Shown: positions 1-12,700 of the stretch, piece by piece
Numbering within the stretch: the first letter of the stretch is position 1
How the letters are laid out: each line of letters starts with the position of its first letter
Origin: Amphiura filiformis
Lineage: Eukaryota > Echinodermata > Ophiuroidea > Amphilepidida > Amphiuridae
Reading direction: 5' to 3'
DNA length: 64,000 nt
NCBI RefSeq assembly: GCF_039555335.1
Contig: NC_092641.1
Span: 34,125,548 to 34,189,547, forward strand
Notes under the pieces: model-generated
Databases searched by the model: none
The model's input: the letters and a program-made list of their open reading frames with translations, nothing else
What the model was told of the DNA's origin: nothing
Program-made: the position numbers and the translations under genes

Positions 1-267
1 ATTGTGTGCATTCATATCAAAAGGATGCACTTGTGCCTCTTTTTACATAATATCTCAGACACGTCTCAGACTCATCTCAAGTGGAGGTCATCCCCAAGTC
101 ACAAGGTTTAGAAATGTTCTAGCTGTATTCTTAAACCATATGACTTGGGGATGATTTGGATTGACCTCAACTTGAGATGAGTCTGGTATTTGTTCCTAGC
201 TAATTATGTAAAGAGAGACACATATAGCAGCTGACAAGTGCATCCATTTGATATGGATGGACACAAT
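1..267. mobile_element. Foldback element (near-palindromic MITE)
   Basis: The left end, ATTGTGTGCATTCATATC, is the reverse complement of 250-267 with few mismatches. The inner arms, AGACTCATCTCAAGT at 67 and its complement near 170-185, with CATCCCCAAGTCA and its complement, also pair. Almost the whole segment can fold back on itself. It may extend beyond the window start. Confidence 0.7.
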
Positions 268-436
268 TTCTTATTGGTCTTAAAGTAGCTGGACAGTGAT
301 ACTGTTCATGAGCTCTTTCGTGATAGTTTTTTTGAAATTTGATGTCCCCCATTTTGTTTTTCATATCACCATCAATAAAAGGAAGAATGATAGTGTTTTT
401 AGAATAATATTAATCTGCTTACAAATTGTATTTTCA

Positions 437-738
437 GAACAAGAGCGCCAAATAGATGACCGTGGTCAAGTATCCACACAAAGCAGCCCAGACCTCGGCA
501 ACTTAACTGATTTCCACCAGCTCATCCTTCTACGCATCATGCGACCAGACCGTCTTCCATCGGCCATGTCGCGATACGTCAACCGACATTTGACCTCCGT
601 CAAGCCATTGGTTAGCTCCATTGGTAGCATCATAGGTAGCTCAGAGAGGTTGCTAGGAGTGATGGTGCTGCTGCCTCCGACACCGGCATTTGGTAACAAG
701 CAGCTGATGAGTAATTTCAGCTTGAAGCAAAAAGCCTA
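437..738 (+). CDS. Dynein exon: start of AAA6 (3' boundary unresolved)
   Basis: The acceptor is a TTTTCAG ending at 436. The frame reads SPDLGNLTDFHQLILLRIMRPDRL and then a strand ending VMVLLPPTPAFG, before a stop at 737-739. GT sites inside the exon (624, 636, 693, 711) are all phase 1, while the next exon begins in phase 0. Either a small exon between 740 and 1690 was missed or the donor is unusual. The end given here is the limit of the open frame, not a splice site. Confidence 0.7.
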
Positions 739-3700
739 AGAGTGTGCTACAAGCTGTTGCACATGTAAGACAGGTGGATACAGACTGTATCAAAATGATT
801 GGTATCCATCAGTTTCCAGTGATATGGACATGACTGCCACATCAAAATACAACATAGGATCCACATAATTTGTTGATTAATGTCATAAACACTTATATAA
901 CAGTAAATTATGGTCATTTCAAGATGATACAATGTTGCATTTGGAAGAAGTAGGCTTTTCAATAACCATCAAAACTGATGGGTACCAATCATTATTGATA
1001 CAGCCTATATATAATTTTGTTTGTCTATTTATATCTGCTTGTTTGTTTTCAGCTAAAAAGGGATAAATTTTCTTGTTAGGAGTTCTACATCTCTGTCATT
1101 TGGGTCAAAAGAAGTTTAAAATCTGTTGATGTTTGTAACTTAATCAAGCAAAATGGGAAGGTGAAGAAAGAATTTTGGATTTTGAAGTTTTTCACATGAA
1201 GTCTTTCCTTTATGGTCCAGATATACTTGAAAAACTAATGGTAGTAAAAGAAGAATTTGCCTTTTAGGCAAAAGCTTTGGTGATATTCAAAGGACTTTTA
1301 CCAGCATAAACTGTAATATATTGCAGATTTCCTTTTACAAATTGAGCGTACTGCTACCATCCAGCGCATATTTTTTTGCACAAGGTCCTATGCACATGCT
1401 TGATGTTGTGAATTTATGCGATGGTTAATGCTTGAAAAGAACCTTGCAAAAGATTTTAGTTAAAGCAAAAATGTGCCAGAGCCAATTTACAGAGACCAAA
1501 CAAAAATGATTAGCAGTATTTGTCATTTTGTCATGAAAAGTATTGACTTCATGTTTATTAAGAAATTAATTACCACACCATGTTGGCTAATTAATCATTG
1601 TGCAGACCTCTACAGTGTTTGCTACTTCATTATTGGTTCCTCATGTTGATAATATACTAACATTGAGTGCTGTCATTATTATCCCACAGCAAAAGAGCAT
1701 ATCATTTGAATGTCTCAGCATGGGTGAGGGTGTGGAAACACGCCTGACTATGGCCATAGATACTGCAGTAGATAACGATGGATGGCTAGTGATAGAAAAC
1801 CTGCACCTTGCTTCAGAGAGCATCCTATCAGCACTCAGGCATCAACTGAATAGAGTGGGCAATACAGGAGGTGAGTGAAATTTATCTGCTGCAATTTACT
1901 GATGGTTCTATAGAAAGTGAAATGTTAATAAAAATGTGTCTCTTCACAATACTATGATAAGAAGTAGTTTGTATCCTGCAAAATTTCATGCAAATATTAT
2001 TTTCTCCATCAGGACCACTTGGTATGATGCCCATCGGCAAGAGCAGCCAATCACGGTTCTGTATCTGGTTGACCACCGAGCCTAGCGCTAAGATCCCAGA
2101 AACACTGCTACAATCCATGCGCATAATAGCGTGGGATAACATCACTAACCATCTGCTGCAGACAGAAGCGTCCTCTAGTGGTGGGCAAGATATAACGAAG
2201 CACTCACTTTTGGATGATGTCCTTAAAACGGGTGAGTAGCTACAGTGAACTACTAGTACTTGCAGATTTCCTTATACTTTTAGTGGATATCTACTGAAAA
2301 GTGTAGGGGTGGGGGGGAGAAGAACAATGGCAAACAGGGACACACACCCCCCCACCCACACACACAAGAAATCTGTACAACAGTCGATAGATGTCTACAA
2401 TTCCTCGTTTTTCTGGACGTAAAACACCACAAGAAAGCATTACAGCTAATAACCACAGTAATTTTTGTGTGTATACGGCGAGTCTACACTTAATAGTGAT
2501 AACTTAATTTTGTCCAGATTAAGGCAAACTAAATCAAATGTGTGTCCATCGTTAGATAGTAAAACCTTGGAGTATTTTTCCCACCCTCAGTTGTGGGTTG
2601 TTACACATAGATGGTGTGCGGGTATGTGGGGGACTCAGTAAATGGGATTTCTTATCTTCTTAGCCAATTTCAGGTCTGGGTAAAGGATTAGTGGTAAAGT
2701 TAGAAGTATGGCTAGTTGTAAACTGTTTAAAAGGGGATTTGAGGAGTAAATGAATCAACAGAGTATAGCATTGTTCATATGATCCACATTCACATCATAC
2801 AGTTCATATTTAACCTTTGACCTCCAAGTTTCACTCTTTTTTTTCTCAGAAAGACAAAATATCAAATTAATACAGGCTTACAGCATATTACAAAAGTTCC
2901 CAAAGTTAAGCTTATACCCACATGGTTAGTGTGATAGTTCGGACGTCCGATCATATTGAAATAAAGAAAAGTGAAGCATCACACATGCAAGGCTCAAATG
3001 ACAAAAATTAGAATATCCCATTCATCTGGGATGTTAAGTATAATTTTTTAATAAGTTGCCAGAAATCATGTGATGTGAACTCATTTGCACACTTGTCTAA
3101 CATAAATGAACATATCTTATTTCCTTAATTTCTCTTCATTTTCTGTTTCAGCAATATCATCAGCCCTAAATGCCATTTCCTTGGACACATGGCAAAAAGT
3201 TCATGAGCAGCCCATGGCTATTAAGGACATGGTGTTTGGAGCTTGCGTCATACATGGTCTGCTGGTTGCCAGGCAGATGTTTGGTTGCCGTGGTCTCACC
3301 CAGTCATACGCTTTAAGTGAGGTGCAACCTAATCACGCAGTGGGGGTCATCTTGAGGTCAAAAGGTGAAGGTCAGAAGGAGCTGAGTGTGGAAGATGTCT
3401 GTCAAGTTTTAGTAGAGGCGAGTTACAATATTTTCATTTACTCTTTTTCCCCTGAATAAGTCAAGTCTGTACATTTTGATACAATCTGATCCAGTCATAC
3501 CAAAGTCAGCAATAATGAAGTTGAGATGTGGGAAAACTAAGGAGTAAAAAGCAATTAAAAAACAAACTCAAGGAAATCAACATGTAACAAGCTTATAACT
3601 TTACAACCAAGTATGCCAGGAATTACTCATGGTTTTCTAAAGCATTTTCCAGCCTGATGTGGCAGTGACGTCAAAGCGTTGAGGCAGCTGTTTTGCGCGT

Positions 3701-6700
3701 GCATCTATGCGGTGTCTTTAAGCGTGTGCATGTGTACGCCAGCATTTTTGGCAAACACTAGCAATTTGTAGCTGCGGCCATGCAATGCGCACTGACGTCA
3801 CTGCTGCATCAGGGTGGAAAATGATTTACATCAATAAGATTGAGCAAGTTGGCAATGGTAATAACTCAGTTTTCAAAATTTTTGTTCAAATGTCATTTGA
3901 GGTCATTTTACAAATGTGTTTATTCTTCACAATTTTTTACATTTTACACACTAATTGACTGCTCTACTTGTTCAAGGGATGAGTGCATTAGTTAAGCATC
4001 TAATTCAGGTACATTCAGTGACACTTGTCTTACTCAAAGTATTAAACACAAATGCCAATCAACCTGTCACGATTGACATTTTGTAACATGTTGTTTGTTT
4101 CCTTCATTGTACTTACAGATTGTGTATGGTAACATCGTCACCAATGAATGGGACATGATGTACCTGTCCTCCATTGTCCGTTACGTGTTGACAACAACCA
4201 GCCGTCAATCAGGCAAGCTACGTCTTGGTGATACCATGCTAGGCACACCACCTGCAAATGTGGACCCGACGGAATATTCCAAATGGCTGGAAGAAAAGTG
4301 GGATGATAGTAATAGTGCTGTGAATGCTTTGTCACTGGATAAGGAGGTGGAGAAATTCACTAATAAAGCTAGGTGAGAAAGAAACAGCATATTTATTCAG
4401 AGCAGTGCATTCAGATTTGTAGATTTACATCAAAGTTTCTAAAGTAGAAATTCAGATCTTATGCCCACTAAATAGGGAGGGTATTTGATTGTGGTTTCTG
4501 GACCATTTTTCTGTGCAAAATCATTTTGGGAATAGACATGCATCACCAAAGTGTTTGGGAGCACAAGTTTGAATACTTTTCCAAATGTTTAGCAAAGTGC
4601 CTTTTAATGTAGCACTGTTCTCTCAAAAATATTAATGATTTTTTTTAAAAACTGTTTACCATAAAGTAGTAAAGAATTATTTTTGCAATAGTAAAGGTAA
4701 ACATTCATGCTTGTGTTCACATGATCAGCTATGACCTATTCAGCAGTGCTTGTAATGAACAATATGATTTTATTAGTGTGGTATCTGCTTTTAAAAAGTA
4801 TTAGAAACTGTTAGTAATCATTAGAGGGACAGACATGTTTTAACTCTCTCCCCGCGCATGTCGACTGCAGACGACAAGTTTTTTTTTCAATTCAAAATTT
4901 TCCGAATATTTAATGTTCATCACCATAATTGAAATTTGCGTGAAAAATACATTAAGATGTCAAACAAGCCTAGTATTAGTTTAGTGGTTCTTAAGATAGT
5001 TGTTGATATTTTGAGAAAATATCACAAAACTTGGGACTTATTATGTTGAAACATGGCTAGCATGCAGAACATTAATATTCTAACCTCTTGCAGACTTCTT
5101 TGTCCCCAAATCATGTGAAAACCATTCTATCATTCCTTACAGTGGCCAAGACTTCCTGAAGTATCTTGACAACCTATATGAGCTTCAGCATTCTGGACCT
5201 CTCAGCGACATCATTGAACAGAAAGATGCCCTCAACCTGACCAAAATCCAGACTGCAATGGATACAGTGTTGGAGCAATTACCTCCCATGTTAGACCTGG
5301 GTGAACTGCCATTGCATATTGTGAACGAGACTGAGAAGTACACATTCCCATACCATGCGCCCTCGTTGATGAGTTTGTTGAGTGTTGCAAGCATTGAAAT
5401 GCCACAGAGCATTGGATTTGTGCTTCTGCAGGTAAAGAACAATTCAAAATAATCTGTTAGGTTTTTAGGCACTAAATGCGAAACAGTGTATTACTATAAT
5501 ACCCTGGTCCCTTCACAGTTCTTTCAAATTATTTTGCAACTGCTGTTTATGAATTTGCAAATATCTTATCTTATCTATAAACAGATATATACTGGGGAAT
5601 GCAAGGTATTTTAATCACATTACCTCAGTGTTGGCAGAGCATTTGAAGCATATCCATCAAATCAAATCAGTCAGATCAGATCAGATCAAATTTATTTACA
5701 AATCACAACAGCAATAGGACTTCAAGGGACCATATTAATATTTTCCTATTTTTCCTATATTTTTGAACTTTGACTATTTTTTCCTATATTGTTACAAAAT
5801 ATTTTTTTTCTCCAAATTTAGGAAATTAAAAAAGTGTTGTTTTTTTCACTTGCACTGGTGAATTCTATGTAAAATTGGCAATTTCTATGCACTTTACGCA
5901 CAGTTGTCATATATCTTTAACAGGTCAGCAGCTAGATTGTACAGGTCTCTATTTTTTATAGACATCAAACCAGTCCAAAATAATGCACACATCATGCAAA
6001 AATTAAAGTATCTTTGAGACTTTTCCCTGTCACAGTTACTAGTCTCTGATACCCTCTTCTGCTATCCTATATTTGTCCTATATTTTTATTCAGACTATTC
6101 CTATTTTATTTCTATATTTTTTGCAAGGGAGGACTTGAAGCCCTGCAACAATAAATACCAAAAACAAGTGATATGGGAATGTGATAAGAAGGCCGGCAAA
6201 TTATGCCTTCGTTCTTATGTCAGTATAACTATTCAAAATCACTCTCTTGTAGTATGATTTTGAATAGTTAGATGGGCATAAGCACCAAGGTGTAAGCCCT
6301 GTCATATAAACCCTGTGATACCTCACCCCTTTATAACAGCCTTAATTACATAGTAAAAACAACAACATAAACAAATTGCACAACACATAAAACTTCACAA
6401 AAGACATATGTTTCATAGTATGAAATTAATACTTGCAATTTGACTGCTGGTTACAGAGTTTAAAGAATAACTTATCCTTGACTTATTTCACAGGAATGTC
6501 ACTGGTTCAACTCCCTGCTGTGTCATGTGCGTCAATCCTTACATGAGTTAGAGGAAACTCTGCTGGGAGGAGAGCATGCCATCACACCTGCGTTACAAGA
6601 GACAGTGAAGGCTTTGCAGCAAGATGCTGTACCTAAATCATGGCTACATCCTAACCAACAACCAACAGGTCATACTGTCATGTCATGGATTGAAGGTAAG

Positions 6701-9700
6701 AAAACATTCAATTAATAAGAAAGGATGAACAGTTTTACCAACCCAAAGTGTTACAATTAAACATGACGCCAAATAAACACAAATCTCGACCCGGCATGGG
6801 GATCGAACCCACGACCTTCCAATCTCTAGACGGACGCCTTATCCATTTAAGCTACTTTACATTCAATTAATATCTAAATGAAAAATAAAGAAAATCTCAT
6901 TTTTCTTTAATTTCTCCCATTATCCCTTAAATACAAAGTGACTTTAGCATTTCATTTCACAAAAACTGTTGGTTCTTGATTTATCACACATATAAAGTCC
7001 TATTGTTAAACCAAACTTAATGGCAATTGTAAGCATTTGTGAAATGGGGCCCAGCGACCTGTTCCCACAAAATGAGTGTAAAATTGCAAGTTGGTGGTTG
7101 TGATTGAGACCATGCAATTATCGAGTGCTGTTCTTTGTTTGAAGACATCTGTATAGTCAGTGGTATGTCCTTTTGTGAATAGGAACATAATATGCTATAA
7201 TCTGTACTCTGTCCCCATTCACAAAGGACATACCACTGCCAATACAGGTGTCTTCAAGCAAAGAACATCAGTTCAACAGTTGGAATAATTTCAATCCTTA
7301 GTTATCTTTCAATTTCAATTCATTCTTTCAATAGGTGTGATCAAGTGTCATGATCAGATGGAGGTTTGGATGAAAGAAGGCAAAGTCCCTAGCTCATCAC
7401 AAGACCCAACAAGACCACCACCTCCACGAGGACATCTGCTATCTGTATGGATGGGTGGACTTGCCAATCCTAAATCAGTCATCACTGCATTAAGACAAGA
7501 GAAGGCAGTACTTGCTAACTGTCTCCTGTCTGAGGTAAGAAAATAAAAAAATTTCTCCCATTTACAAAGTGATAAGACAGTCACTATATGATAATATGAG
7601 ATACAGTAGGGGGATAGGCACAAGCAAAATTATTTAAATTTCCATGGGAGGATGAAATTAACCAATTTTTGGCAAAATTTAGCTAATCTCCCCCTAAACA
7701 CCCCATGAAATACAGTTTTTCTCCAAATGCACCCACACCTCTGGGAAATAAAATTATGGTCCTGCCACTGATAAAAAAAATACAGATACTAATACACAAT
7801 AATGAAAAAGATAACATATTCACAAGGTCAAAAAAGTCCCCACCCCCAATGGGGTTACCTGTAGCTGTCTGGACTTGTTGACATTGCTAACTGCACTATC
7901 AAAAAAGCACTGTATGAACCTTGCAAGTTGCAATCCCCTGTGTGTTCATGGGAGGATGAAGGGCTTGAACCATACCCTTCAGAAACAGGTTTGATCCTCT
8001 TTTTGCTTTTGGGTTTGAGACTGCAGTTGCAAGCTTGTGAAATCTGTTCAATCAATTTCAGGTTGGTATTGAGTGTGATGTGTCAACTTCCATGACTACC
8101 GACACAATGGAGATTACTCATGAGGGCGGTATGTACCTGAGAGGCGTTTGGTTGGAAGGTGCATCATGGGATTTGAAGAACAGCTGCATGACTGATGCTG
8201 GGTAAGGACTATAAGATTTGGAAAAAATGAAATAATATTTAGTTTTATAACATGCTTGAAATTACAGCCAGTATTTTATCTTCAAACCATTTTGAGGTGA
8301 AAAGATTGTTGGTTGTGCTCTTCTGCAAGAGTTACTTTGAGTTTCCAAAGATAGAGTCTTTCCATTAGAAAAATGGGATCTGTGACCCATTTCACTAAAA
8401 CATTTGATCAATTTTACGATTGATTTGATAGGGGTTTATGTGTGGTAAATCAATTGTAAAATATCATTCATAAGGCTTGGTGAATAATATATGTAATATG
8501 TTTATCTTATTTTAGCTGTTCCCTAGCTGCCATGCCAAGTATCTACATCCGACCAGTCATCAAGTCAGATACAGACAATACTGATGAAACAACCCCTGAT
8601 GATCCTCAGCCAGATGATGAGGGCGCTTCACAAGATGGAGAGCCATCACCGCCAAAACAGCGCACTGAGATCATAGAATGCCCAGTATTTATGAATAGAT
8701 CGCGTCAGGTGTGTGTATTTAAACTGAAGTTGAAATGTCCAGAGCCTGCTGAGAAATGGGTCATGGCTGGCGTGGCGTTGATACTTGATCCGGGTAAGAT
8801 TTTTATGTCAATTTTTGTCAAGCTTAAAATATTATAAATGAAACATGTCTTAACAAACAAAGTTTTAATTAGAAGAAAACATTTTCAAGTCAAATTCAGT
8901 AGTAGGGTTAGGTTTTCATCATAATTTACATATTGGGCTATTCTATCAAATTATGTTGGTCTGATATACCCTACATGGAATACATGACCTTAATCTTCCA
9001 GAGGGTGTAGAATGGAATTGCCAATTCAGATAACCCTGTTTGAAATTCACATTCCCTGTGTGAAAGATTAAGGTCATGTCTTGCCTTGGGGTGTACTGGA
9101 TTTCAACTGGAATAGCACAGTGACTGTATCCCTTTAATATCTGGTCATAAATATTCATGATGTTATTGTTGTGTCTGAAAAAAAATCTATAACACATCAA
9201 ATATTAAAACTCTTTGAAATGTAGAATATAAAGTTCGTTTTTCAAAACCAAGAAAATACTGTTTTTTCACTGACCTGACAGTTTCGAGTGTCTTGGGCGA
9301 CACTCTTCTTCAGAGTGATCTATGTCCACACACCTCCGGCGGATTTCGCCTGTAGAGGAGCACTACTCATGGAGATGATTGGGTCATAGATGTGACTTAG
9401 AAAATGGGCCCCCTCGTCTCTGTTCATGACTTGCGGGGATTTCTTCCTTATCCAGATGGATTCCATAATTCTTCTTGATCTCGCGTCGTATTTGAAATGT
9501 ACCATAATTCATTCAACTTATCTTTGATTGTTTCTCTTGTACTTACTCCTAACAATACTTCTTTCATTTTCATCTCTTACTCATCAACTAATACCTTCCC
9601 TAGTTTCACAGTTCTCTGTACCCATACCAAAACCACCAAAGGCCGTTGAAGAGACTCCTAGTACATCTTTCAAGGGCACAGTGATGTCTGTACAAATTCA

Positions 9701-12700
9701 GAGCTCATTACTGAAATTGAAAAACAACTTATTTGGTAAATTGGATGTGAAGTAGCCCTATGACCGCAGTCTACCTTCCCTACATGCTTTCCCATTTGTA
9801 AGCTAAAAGTCTTGATTTGAACAAGAACAGAACAATCCCAACCATAATCGCAGCCCTAACCATAATCCCAAGCTAATCCATTAATGCTACCCCTAATCCC
9901 TAACCCTAACCCTCAGTGTAATCCTAACCCTAAAACATATTCTTAAACACTAGAAAAAGTGCCTGCAATCTTATTGGTTCTTATGACACGACATAACACT
10001 GTTCAGCGCATTCGAATTAACATGATATGCGTACACACTATATGAACTAATCGGAGGCGCATAAAAACAATGTCACTGATCGATTTAAGCCTGAGGTAAT
10101 TCCTTGTAAAATGATTTAATTTGATTAAAATGTGGTATACTTATGATTAATAGTTTTATTTGAATTGAAGTGTTTAAGAATGAGAATAAAGATTTTGTTT
10201 TTAGCTGCTGCTGTGCACCTATCATCACCATTATTTTGGGAATAAACAACTCGGCTTTGCCTTGTTGTTCTACTTAAAATAATGATGTCACCCGTGTTAT
10301 ATGAGACTATAGATACACAGCAGCGGCTAAAAACAATACATTTATTCTCTAAATCCTAACCCTAATTCTAAGATGTTGATGTTGCACCAGTTATTCTTAA
10401 GTTTTGCCAGTTTTAATTATAAATGCCTTTCCCTTGCTAATCCAGAACCAAGATTCTGCTGCCTTATGTGATCAACAGCTCAGGTCGCCATTAACAAAAA
10501 GTGTAACATAGTTCACTTCTTTTTCATACTGTCCATATAGCTCCATATGGTCCTTTTAACCTTTTCTGTGTTGCTTGTTCTTGTTAGGTAGTGTTTATGA
10601 TGGTCATTTTCACTCTTTTTTTCTTTGATTCACTTGTTTAGTGTAGCTATAATATGTGATGCAACTAAAACAGAATTCATTGAGTTGGTGACAATTATGC
10701 TGAAATACTGTCAAAGTTGGAATAATTCCATGTTCCTGAAATGTGATTTATTTTCACATGTATTTCTGAAAACAATGAAGTACAAAAGAATTAGAATTTA
10801 GATACTTTTATGTGTAATTCAAAATCAGTTGTTTTCAGCACAAGAGTTCAGTTTGGCTCTAATTTGCATCACATAAAATTTGTTATTATTGTTATTATCA
10901 AATATTAATTATTAATTTTTTAGATATATTTGCATACATTTGCCGCATGCTCCCAAGTTTACATGCTGTCATCCATTCCATTTATGAATACACAAGTTAC
11001 TAAATTATTCCTCAAAACTTTGAAATACTTTGTTAATGTTATTTTGTAAAATGTTGGCACCACCTTCTTCAAGCTCGTAGCCAGGAGCTTTTTGGGGTGG
11101 GTTTCATTGAAAAAGTTGACTTTGGCATGTCCGTTCTTGTCTATAGACGGCATGACCTTCATAAATGTATACACAACATTGATTGGTAGCTGAGGAAGGG
11201 GATGGAATCATTTGCCATATAGCAAAGCAATTGATAATGGAAAAGTATGTGAAATTGGATTTGCCGCATGGCCCTACGCGATCACCTTTTCCATTTTGAA
11301 ATCAAAATCAATTTGGCCACAAAGCGGCAAAAAATTGGACCGAAAATGCAATAAAAAAGAAATCTTGCATAGCGCATAGCTTCCCCCCCTCAAAAAAAAA
11401 TTGCATTGCACATAGCTTTCTGACGAAATGTTTTTGAGACAAACACTTTTGTTTTGGCGTAAGAGATCAATTAGAAGTCATGAATTTACCTGTTTGTAAT
11501 AGTCAACACTTCCTTGCATGCATCAGTTAATGTCATGTTTACAAGCACTGCATAATTGACTCAAATCTAATGGTATCTTTTCCTTACATTGTCATGTTTA
11601 CAAGCACTGCATAATTGACTCAAATCTAATGGTATCCTTTCCTTACATTGGCATGTGATTCAAACAAGACAGATAGCCATAATAATATAAACCATGCAAA
11701 TGTTCCAAATAATTTCAGCAGAGTTTTTAGTAAATAGTGTGTTAAAATCAAATTTGAATAACTGTAACAATATCATGTCACTAATTCTATTAATATTCCT
11801 GTTTGTTATAGGAGCACCAGAAGACTTCAAGAAGTCTGTGAAATTTGTCAAACCAGAAACAGCAGCAGGAAAAGATGATTCTAGTGAGCGCACCGGATCC
11901 ACCGTGCCATCCAAAATGGGCACCCCATTGGTGCAACATGATGGGCGAGACTCGGTGGACAATGTACGCTTATCACGTGCGTCCAAACACTCGGCAAAAT
12001 CAATGCGCAGTCAGAGATCTCGACAGTCTGTGAGATCTGCGCAGGTGACTGCCAATCACCAGATATTGGAAGAAGCTGAGACTGAAGAGGGAAGTGCCCA
12101 AGAAGAAGAGCATGAGGAACCAATCAGAAGTGGAGAAAAACATGAAGATGAAGAGGAGGAGGAACTGGAAGCTTTGTTGACTGCAAGGTCAGAGACATTA
12201 GAAAGACAGCGCCATCTAACATCAACATTTGATTATCGCACCGAAAACATGTTGACTGAGTCGCAGGGAATGGCTTACAACATAAATCAAAATGCAGATG
12301 ACGATGTCCAGGACGATGATGAGAGCTCATATGCGGCGTCATCACAGGCTTCATCAAGAATCAGCGGATTGTCTGCAGACAAGAAGGATAGCTCAAGACC
12401 TGTCAGTGCCCGTTCTAGCATTGCTAGTAGACAAGGTGATGATGATGAGAAAGAGATGAAGACATCTAGACCTGGAAGCTCCAGACCAGTGAGTGCAAAG
12501 CCTAAGAGTGCTGCATCAAGCAATAGAGACTCTCCACAAGAAGGTAAATTAGTGATGTGATATTGCATGCAGTTACAGGTTTTTACAAAAAAGAATGTTT
12601 GCTAGGATATGATTGAGACTAATATCATCTTTTTTACATGGAAAAACAGTGGCATGATGGGAATTATATAAATAAACATAATTTTTCACAAGGTTCGCCA

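Noticed and set aside
1600-1689. Extending the dynein exon upstream of 1690
   Set aside because: The residues (LLVPHVDNILTLSAVIII) do not fit the family and a good acceptor lies at 1689.
11660-12568. Minus-strand and shifted frames over the first tail exon
   Set aside because: They are shadows of the plus-strand exon, which has fitting splice sites and low-complexity protein character.
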